Under the pieces are notes generated by a model, which saw nothing but the letters and a program-made list of their open reading frames with translations, had not been told where the DNA came from and made no database searches. DNA of 64,000 nucleotides from Mesobacillus jeotgali (GTDB taxonomy: Bacteria > Bacillota > Bacilli > Bacillales > Cytobacillaceae), in the NCBI RefSeq assembly GCF_900166585.1, contig NZ_FVZC01000008.1:248001-312000 (forward strand), given 5' to 3'. How positions within the stretch are numbered: position 1 is the stretch's first letter; every line of letters begins with the position of its first letter. Shown here in pieces: positions 59,293 to 64,000 of this stretch. Position numbers and translations under genes: made by a program.

Positions 59293-60111
59293 ATGTTCAA
59301 AGGCTTTTACACAGTCGCGTCCGGGATGCTTGCTCAGCAGCGCAGAACCGAGATGCTCACGAATAATATGTCAAATGCTAATACGCCAGGCTATAAGGCG
59401 GACCAGGCGGGAATGAGGGCATTTCCAGAGATGCTGCTCCAGCGCTTCGACACGCAGCAAATTCCTACAGAGAATGGCCTGAATTTGCCGTTCAACAGGG
59501 AAATTGGCACAATCAATACAGGTGTTTACATGCAGGAAGCGATTCCAAAATTCATCCAGGGCGATTTACGTGAAACTGGAAGAAAGACGGATGTTGCATT
59601 GCTTGATATAAATATGCCGGAAAATGGCTCGGTATTTTTCACGGTTCGCCATCCAGATGGTTCGGTCCGTTATACAAGGAATGGAAATTTCACGACTGAC
59701 GGACAGGGGTATTTGACGACAGGCAGCGGGCATTACGTCCTGGATGCTGCTGGCCAGCAGATCCAGCTTTCAAGTGACCGTTTTACGATCAGTGAGGGTG
59801 GTCTGCTGACAGGTGAAAATGGTGAGTCTGCCAACCTTGGTGTGGCCTACGCAAATAATCCGCTCAGGCTGATTAAAGAAGGAGACGGCCTGTTCCGCAC
59901 AGAAGATGGCGGTGCGCTGCCAAACGCTTTCGGAACTGCCGGCGTCCAATTCAGAACTCAGCAAGGATTTCTTGAACAATCCAATGTCGACATCAGTAAG
60001 ACGATGACTGACATGATGACGGCTTATCGCGCATTTGAAGCGAACCAGAAGATCCTTCAGGCTTATGATAAAAGCATGGAGAAGGCTGCTAATGAAATTG
60101 GAAGATTATAA
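59293..60111 (+). CDS. flhO: Flagellar hook-basal body protein FlhO (FlgG family)
   Basis: A 272-residue distal-rod-type protein. It shows the N-terminal rod signature (SGMLAQQRRTEMLTNNMSNANTPGYK, read in two parts) and the C-terminal FlgG-type segment LEQSNVDISKTMTDMM, which form the coiled rod wall. It is exported by the flagellar type III apparatus without a cleaved signal. TGAGGTGG precedes the ATG. With flhP it forms the B. subtilis flhOP rod gene pair. Confidence 0.92.
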   Translation: MFKGFYTVASGMLAQQRRTEMLTNNMSNANTPGYKADQAGMRAFPEMLLQRFDTQQIPTENGLNLPFNREIGTINTGVYMQEAIPKFIQGDLRETGRKTDVALLDINMPENGSVFFTVRHPDGSVRYTRNGNFTTDGQGYLTTGSGHYVLDAAGQQIQLSSDRFTISEGGLLTGENGESANLGVAYANNPLRLIKEGDGLFRTEDGGALPNAFGTAGVQFRTQQGFLEQSNVDISKTMTDMMTAYRAFEANQKILQAYDKSMEKAANEIGRL

Positions 60112-60170
60112 TTTATTTTTTGGATAAAAATATCCCATGCCAGGATCTGGCACACAATGAGGTATAACTT

Positions 60171-61019
60171 ATGAACAGAACAATGATCACCGCAACAAAT
60201 ACATTATCCCAGCTTCAGAAACAGATGGACATGATCAGCCATAATTTAGCGAATATCGATACGGCAGGCTATAAACGCCGCGACGCATCATTCACGGATT
60301 TACTTGTCCAGGAATATCGAAACCAGCCGAACAATACCCTTGAACCTCAGAATCGGATGACGCCTTTTAATATCAGGCAGGGGAATGGTGCAAAACTTGG
60401 ACAGGTTCAGCTGGTGATGTCCCAGGGGAGCTTGAAGACAACTGATCGTTCGCTGGACACAGCATTTACGGCAGAAGGCCAATTTTACCGTGTAATGGTC
60501 CAGAATGAGGACGGCAGCTCAGCAATGCGTTTGAGTCGTAACGGTGCACTCTATCTGACCCCGCTGTCTGAGAATGAATCAATGCTTGTTAATAGCGACG
60601 GTCATGCCATTCTTGATGAGAATAGCCAGCCAATCACCATTACAGGTAATGTGAAAAATTTCCGGATTAACGAGTCTGGCCGTTTTTCAGCAGAAATGTA
60701 TAATGGGACGAGCCAAGATTTCAATCTTGGTGTAGTATTGGTAGAGAAGCCGCAGTTTTTGGAACAGAAGGGCGCCAATCTGCTTGGCTTGCCAGAAAAC
60801 CTTGCTGAGCTTGGTGTTGACGAAGCGGATATTCTTACTGTTCTCAATGGCCAGCAGCGCAACAGGGTTTCGATTCAGCAAGGAGTCCTAGAGCAATCAA
60901 ATGTGGATATGAGTAAAGAAATGACGGATTTAATCAATGTACAGCGGAGCTATCAGTTCCACTCAAAATCGATTACGCTGGCCGACCAAATGCTCGGGCT
61001 GGTGAATGGAATCCGTTAA
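60171..61019 (+). CDS. flhP: Flagellar hook-basal body protein FlhP (FlgG family)
   Basis: A 282-residue paralogue of FlhO starting 59 bp later. Same layout: N-terminal MDMISHNLANIDTAGYKRRD and C-terminal LEQSNVDMSKEMTDLINVQR. FlhP completes the distal rod before hook assembly. The two proteins differ mainly in the exposed middle domain. Confidence 0.92.
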   Translation: MNRTMITATNTLSQLQKQMDMISHNLANIDTAGYKRRDASFTDLLVQEYRNQPNNTLEPQNRMTPFNIRQGNGAKLGQVQLVMSQGSLKTTDRSLDTAFTAEGQFYRVMVQNEDGSSAMRLSRNGALYLTPLSENESMLVNSDGHAILDENSQPITITGNVKNFRINESGRFSAEMYNGTSQDFNLGVVLVEKPQFLEQKGANLLGLPENLAELGVDEADILTVLNGQQRNRVSIQQGVLEQSNVDMSKEMTDLINVQRSYQFHSKSITLADQMLGLVNGIR

Positions 61020-61037
61020 GAGGGGAAGAACTAACGA

Positions 61038-61298
61038 ATGGCTTTGAACAAGAATAATCAAGAAGCAATAACGCCTGAAGAAGTGAAAAAAGAAAAGAAA
61101 ACACGCGAAAAAAAGAAAAGAATCCGGGTTCGCCTTATTCCGATCTGGCTTCGGGTTATTATTGTACTTCTGCTTTTAGCTTCAAGCATCTTGCTGGGAG
61201 CCATGTTTGGCTATGCAGTAATGGGTGATGGCAAAGCAAAGGATGTTTTTGAGAAGTCTACCTGGACTCATATCATAGACCTGATAAATAAAGAATAA
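61038..61298 (+). CDS. EpuA-family small membrane protein (annotated as RNA polymerase beta-associated)
   Basis: An 86-residue protein: a Lys/Glu-rich cytoplasmic N-terminus, RIRVRLIPIWLRVIIVLLLL leading into one TM helix, and a short outer tail. This is the EpuA/PF11772 pattern. Databases often label it DNA-directed RNA polymerase subunit beta, a misleading name derived from a neighbouring gene in other genomes. GAGGGGAAG precedes the ATG. It closes the flhOP unit. Confidence 0.75.
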   Translation: MALNKNNQEAITPEEVKKEKKTREKKKRIRVRLIPIWLRVIIVLLLLASSILLGAMFGYAVMGDGKAKDVFEKSTWTHIIDLINKE

Positions 61299-61306
61299 AA
61301 TTTCGA

Positions 61307-61334
61307 AGGAAGGGTTTTTTCCCTTCCTTTTTAA
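61307..61334 (+). terminator. Terminator after the EpuA-like gene
   Basis: AAGGAAGGG (61307-61315) pairs with CCCTTCCTT (61321-61329), followed by TTTAATT; the loop is TTTTT. Confidence 0.85.
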
Positions 61335-61394
61335 TTGCATTTTTTAGTACAATATAAATTAAGCACCTAATATTAATAGGAGGTACTAAAAAAG

Positions 61395-61817
61395 ATGCTT
61401 GATATTACCCAGATTAAAGAAATCATCCCGCACCGCTATCCATTTTTACTAGTTGATAAAATTGTTGAAGTCGAAGAAGGTAAAAGGGCTGTCGGCATTA
61501 AGAATGTATCCGCAAACGAAGAATTCTTTAACGGTCATTTTCCCGACTATCCTGTCATGCCTGGTGTGCTTATCGTAGAAGCTTTGGCTCAGGTTGGAGC
61601 TGTTGCGGTTCTAAAGCTTGAAGAAAACCGAGGCAAAATCGGATTTTTCGCTGGAATAGATAACTGCCGTTTTAAAAGACAGGTAAAACCAGGCGACCAG
61701 CTGAGGCTGGAAGTGGAAATGATCAAGCTTCGCGGCCCGATCGGCAAGGGGAAAGCAGTCGCTACTGTGGACGGGGAGCTTGCTTGTGAAGCGGAAATTA
61801 CGTTTGCGATTAAATAA
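61395..61817 (+). CDS. fabZ: 3-hydroxyacyl-[acyl-carrier-protein] dehydratase FabZ
   Basis: Catalyses dehydration of beta-hydroxyacyl-ACP in type II fatty-acid synthesis. The 140-residue hot-dog-fold protein carries the catalytic His48 and Glu62 in [12 protein letters not shown] and VEALAQ. ATAGGAGGTAC precedes the ATG. In B. subtilis the gene (ywpB) also follows flhP. Confidence 0.96.
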   Translation: MLDITQIKEIIPHRYPFLLVDKIVEVEEGKRAVGIKNVSANEEFFNGHFPDYPVMPGVLIVEALAQVGAVAVLKLEENRGKIGFFAGIDNCRFKRQVKPGDQLRLEVEMIKLRGPIGKGKAVATVDGELACEAEITFAIK

Positions 61818-61826
61818 TCAAGAAGA

Positions 61827-61855
61827 GGACCCAAATGATTTGGGTTCTTTTTTTA
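61827..61855 (+). terminator. Terminator after fabZ
   Basis: GACCCAAA (61828-61835) with TTTGGGTT (61839-61846), a 3-nt loop, followed by CTTTTTTT. Confidence 0.8.
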
Positions 61856-61859
61856 CATA

Positions 61860-61972
61860 AGGATTGATTTGAGGTGATTTAGGATTGATTAAAGAGAATT
61901 ATGTAATGATTGACTCCGTTTAGGATTGATAATCAAGAATTATGGGGTAATTAATTCAAATTTAGGATTGAT
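61860..61972 (+). repeat. Direct repeats AGGATTGAT, four copies
   Basis: AGGATTGAT at 61860, 61881, 61922 and 61964, i.e. 21, 41 and 42 bp apart, in an AT-rich 370-bp gene-free region. Spacing near multiples of two helical turns could suit protein binding. The last 200 bp before 62187 show nothing else. Confidence 0.5.
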
Positions 61973-62186
61973 TATTTTAGAGGTGATAATTATCGGTTCT
62001 TTTTTTAACAATCAGCCTTTATTCGGACTTTAAACGTGCTGTGTTGATTCGCTGTTTCATGGATACAGGTATGAATTCGTATTTTTTTACAAATTAATGC
62101 AAGTTTTTTTCATAGGTGGGCAATCTAACAGCAGACCCGTGCAACTGGTCTCAAAAATACCTACTTAAAGAAAGGGGCTTTTACCT

Positions 62187-62507
62187 ATGAAGAAAAAGCT
62201 GTTAATGTTAATCGGCGGCTCTTTGCTGTCGGCTATGTTCCTTGCTGGGTGCGCGAATAATGATGATCAGAATCCTCCTCCGGATGACAATGTTGAAAAT
62301 CCAGCGGACAATGACATGAACGACAACAATAACAATAACAATAACAATGACGATGGCATAATCGAGGACAATAATGACGATGTGCCTGATACGCCGGATA
62401 CCAACACGGACGATGATGGCGACATGATGAAGGACAACAATGAGCCTGGTGAAGATGCTGTTGAAGACCAAAAAGATATGAATGATAAAAATGAGGAAGA
62501 CCAATAA
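62187..62507 (+). CDS. Small Asp/Asn-rich lipoprotein
   Basis: A 106-residue protein with a lipoprotein signal (KKKLLMLIGGSLLSAMFLAGC, Cys at about position 22). The mature part is almost entirely Asp, Asn, Glu and Pro. It is very acidic and disordered, perhaps binding cations at the membrane surface. AAAGGGG precedes the ATG. No recognised family. Confidence 0.7.
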   Translation: MKKKLLMLIGGSLLSAMFLAGCANNDDQNPPPDDNVENPADNDMNDNNNNNNNNDDGIIEDNNDDVPDTPDTNTDDDGDMMKDNNEPGEDAVEDQKDMNDKNEEDQ

Positions 62508-62515
62508 AATGAATG

Positions 62516-62546
62516 GGCAGGAGTAGATTCCTGCCTTTTATTTTTG
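62516..62546 (+). terminator. Terminator after the lipoprotein gene
   Basis: GGCAGGA (62516-62522) pairs with TCCTGCC (62529-62535), followed by TTTTATTTTTG. Confidence 0.85.
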
Positions 62547-62548
62547 CA

Positions 62549-62579
62549 TAAAAAAACTCCAGCCAGGAAGCGGGAGTTC
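62549..62579 (-). terminator. Minus-strand terminator of ywpF
   Basis: On the minus strand AACTCC and GGAGTT (62578-62573 with 62560-62555) form a stem followed by TTTTTTATG. Confidence 0.65.
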
Positions 62580-62581
62580 AG

Positions 62582-63016
62582 TTACACTTTTTTTGGCTGC
62601 AAAATCTTTGGCCTTGTAATGATCTTTTCCTTGAATTCCAAAAGAAGTTCCTCGCCCTTATATCCTTTATCAAGCAGGTATTCGAGCAGTTTTTCAGGAT
62701 AATCGCTCTTTGGCTTTGTCAGATTACCTGTTAAAAGGATGCTGGCATGGTTCTTCAGCTTTTTCACACAGCAGACCTTTGTCATGAATGCTGCCGGGTC
62801 GTTCTCTCGTTTGGTGATGACGACTTGGACGATGATTTCTTTGTCGTTGTCGCACGCTTCCTGAAAATACGGTATATACTTGTGGTCGGTGAAAACCTCG
62901 ACAAGCCATGTACCTTTGTCATCCTCTTTGTTGATAATCAGGCCGTCTTCCATTTCGATATCTACTAAAGCATCATCATCAGCCAGCTGCATTGAAATCA
63001 ACTTGAACGTCTTCAT
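62582..63016 (-). CDS. ywpF: YwpF family protein
   Basis: A 144-residue cytoplasmic protein matching the YwpF family (MKTFKLISMQLADDD start, central KVCCVKKLKNHASILLTGNL). The function is unknown. ATG 63016 on the minus strand follows GGGAGGTGG; the in-frame GTG at 63025 overlaps that site. In B. subtilis ywpF lies close to ssbB, as here. Confidence 0.8.
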   Translation of the reverse strand: MKTFKLISMQLADDDALVDIEMEDGLIINKEDDKGTWLVEVFTDHKYIPYFQEACDNDKEIIVQVVITKRENDPAAFMTKVCCVKKLKNHASILLTGNLTKPKSDYPEKLLEYLLDKGYKGEELLLEFKEKIITRPKILQPKKV

Positions 63017-63276
63017 GTCAACCACCTCCCGTAATACTTGTCCAAATTATAACACAGGGAAGTTCGAAAGCGAAAATAACACCGTATGTCGAAAGAAAAA
63101 TTTCCGGATGGGTAAAAATCAGTTTTTACCGGATGGTTAATGATGAAAAGTGATTTATCTGGGATGAATTGAGGTGGTTAGCCTGAATTTTGCAGGAAAA
63201 AGAACCATTTTCCTCATTTTACTCCTTTATTAAAAAGGAATATCATCAGGCTATAACTGAGAAAGGAGATGAAAAG

Positions 63277-63684
63277 GTGATCAATCAAGTAACGCTAGTA
63301 GGCAGGCTGACCAAAGACCCGGACCTGAGGTACACGCCTGATGGCAAGGCTGTGTCGAATATAACGCTTGCAGTGAACAGGCATTATAAGAATGCCAGCG
63401 GCGAAATTGAGGCAGACTTCGTTCATTGCATCCTCTGGGGCAAAACTGCGGAAAACACAACTAACTATTGTAAAAAAGGCGCTGTCCTTGGTGTGACCGG
63501 ACGCATCCAAACACGGAATTATGATAATCAGGAAGGTAAGCGTGTCTATGTGACCGAGGTTGTTGCCGAGGGAGTTAGGTTTCTGAGTTCAAAGCCAACT
63601 CCGCAATCTGCGTCAACATCCCAGCAGCCCCAAACAGTTCCTACCACGCCGCCGCCGCAAAGAGAGGAGCTTCCATTTGTATAG
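63277..63684 (+). CDS. ssbB: Single-stranded DNA-binding protein (SsbB/YwpH-like)
   Basis: A 135-residue OB-fold protein: [20 protein letters not shown] at the N-terminus, then [16 protein letters not shown] and [16 protein letters not shown]. The C-terminal linker is Gln/Pro/Ser/Thr-rich and ends EELPFV, a weak version of the acidic SSB tip. GTG 63277 follows AAGGAGA by 8 nt. Location next to ywpF suggests the competence-associated SsbB rather than SsbA, which sits in the rpsF-ssbA-rpsR operon. Confidence 0.88.
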   Translation: MINQVTLVGRLTKDPDLRYTPDGKAVSNITLAVNRHYKNASGEIEADFVHCILWGKTAENTTNYCKKGAVLGVTGRIQTRNYDNQEGKRVYVTEVVAEGVRFLSSKPTPQSASTSQQPQTVPTTPPPQREELPFV

Positions 63685-63883
63685 CGAAACCGCCTCGATC
63701 GAAAAGCTGCTGGTCAGCCTGATTAAAATGGTTGGAAAGAACAATGAGAAGATCGACGAACTCACCAAGCGTGTCCGCCAGCTTGAAACCGCCTCCCAAG
63801 AAAAGCAAATTAACCGAGTCTACTCCTTCATTGCCGAACCGCCACAAGCAAATTCCAGCAGAAAAGAATATGCACGTCGATGA
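63677..63883 (+). CDS. Small coiled-coil protein overlapping ssb
   Basis: A 68-residue protein starting at TTG 63677, overlapping the ssb stop by 8 bp, with GAGAGGAG upstream. The middle is a coiled coil ([22 protein letters not shown]). Overlap suggests translational coupling with ssb. Function unknown. Confidence 0.55.
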   Translation: MYSETASIEKLLVSLIKMVGKNNEKIDELTKRVRQLETASQEKQINRVYSFIAEPPQANSSRKEYARR

Positions 63884-64000
63884 TATTCAATTTTTATTAA
63901 ATCCAATACCAAACCAACAAAAGGATTTCCACGTTATTAACTCACATGGATCTTCAAGAGAGAAATTCAATAACCCGATCTCCAATATACCCTCAAATTT
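63870..64000 (+). CDS. Partial ORF at the right edge
   Basis: A frame beginning ATG 63870 ([19 protein letters not shown]) runs open to the window end, overlapping the previous stop by 14 bp. AGAAAAG is a weak Shine-Dalgarno. Too short to identify. Confidence 0.4.
   Translation, partial: MHVDDIQFLLNPIPNQQKDFHVINSHGSSREKFNNPISNIPSN

Overview
The window looks like a chromosomal stretch from an endospore-forming, flagellated member of the Bacillaceae (a Bacillus/Mesobacillus-type genome). The evidence is the housekeeping order: nuoN end, ywzB, ywmB, murA, spoIID, spoIIQ, then spoIIID, and later mbl, flhO, flhP, fabZ, ywpF, ssb. This follows the Bacillus subtilis backbone closely. Candidate SigE, SigF and SigD promoters can be read upstream of spoIID, spoIIQ and flhO. 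No rRNA, tRNA or CRISPR array was seen.

Region 1 (1-18.1 kb) is backbone. It holds the respiratory complex I tail, cell-wall and sporulation genes (murA, spoIID, spoIIQ, a MecA-type penicillin-binding lipoprotein, a LysM protein, spoIIID with a usd-like leader peptide), a DUF485/sodium-solute symporter/CBS-nucleotidyltransferase/exonuclease operon, and several small membrane proteins.

Region 2 (18.2-37.5 kb) is a variant type VII (WXG100) secretion locus inserted between spoIIID and mbl, which are neighbours in B. subtilis. It encodes EssC/YukBA, YukD, two WXG100 proteins, a lipase with a helical C-terminus next to a lipoprotein (resembling the staphylococcal TslA/TilA arrangement), an FHA protein, a PP2C phosphatase, a membrane Ser/Thr kinase with external TPR-like repeats, a membrane protein with eight threonine-rich possible FHA baits, and a 1651-residue Ig-repeat surface protein. 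EssB, EsaA and EssA are not in the window. The kinase has the same kinase-TM-helical layout as the EssB pseudokinase.

Region 3 (37.5-57.6 kb) is a polymorphic-toxin island. A c-di-GMP-I riboswitch, with a possible Shine-Dalgarno sequestering helix, precedes a 2892-residue secreted RHS/WapA-like protein and its immunity gene. Downstream lie four orphan toxin/immunity cassettes: an unassigned HxYH toxin, a WHH nuclease, a broken ART-HYD1 toxin, and a toxin tail with an Imm52-like gene. They are separated by repeated RHS fragments, four copies of one terminator hairpin, repeated non-coding blocks, copies of a serine-recombinase leader and an IS110-family element. Several cassettes are silent or damaged, as expected of a reservoir for C-terminal toxin switching.

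Region 4 (57.6-64 kb) returns to the backbone: mbl, flhO, flhP, an EpuA-like small protein, fabZ, a small lipoprotein, ywpF and ssb.
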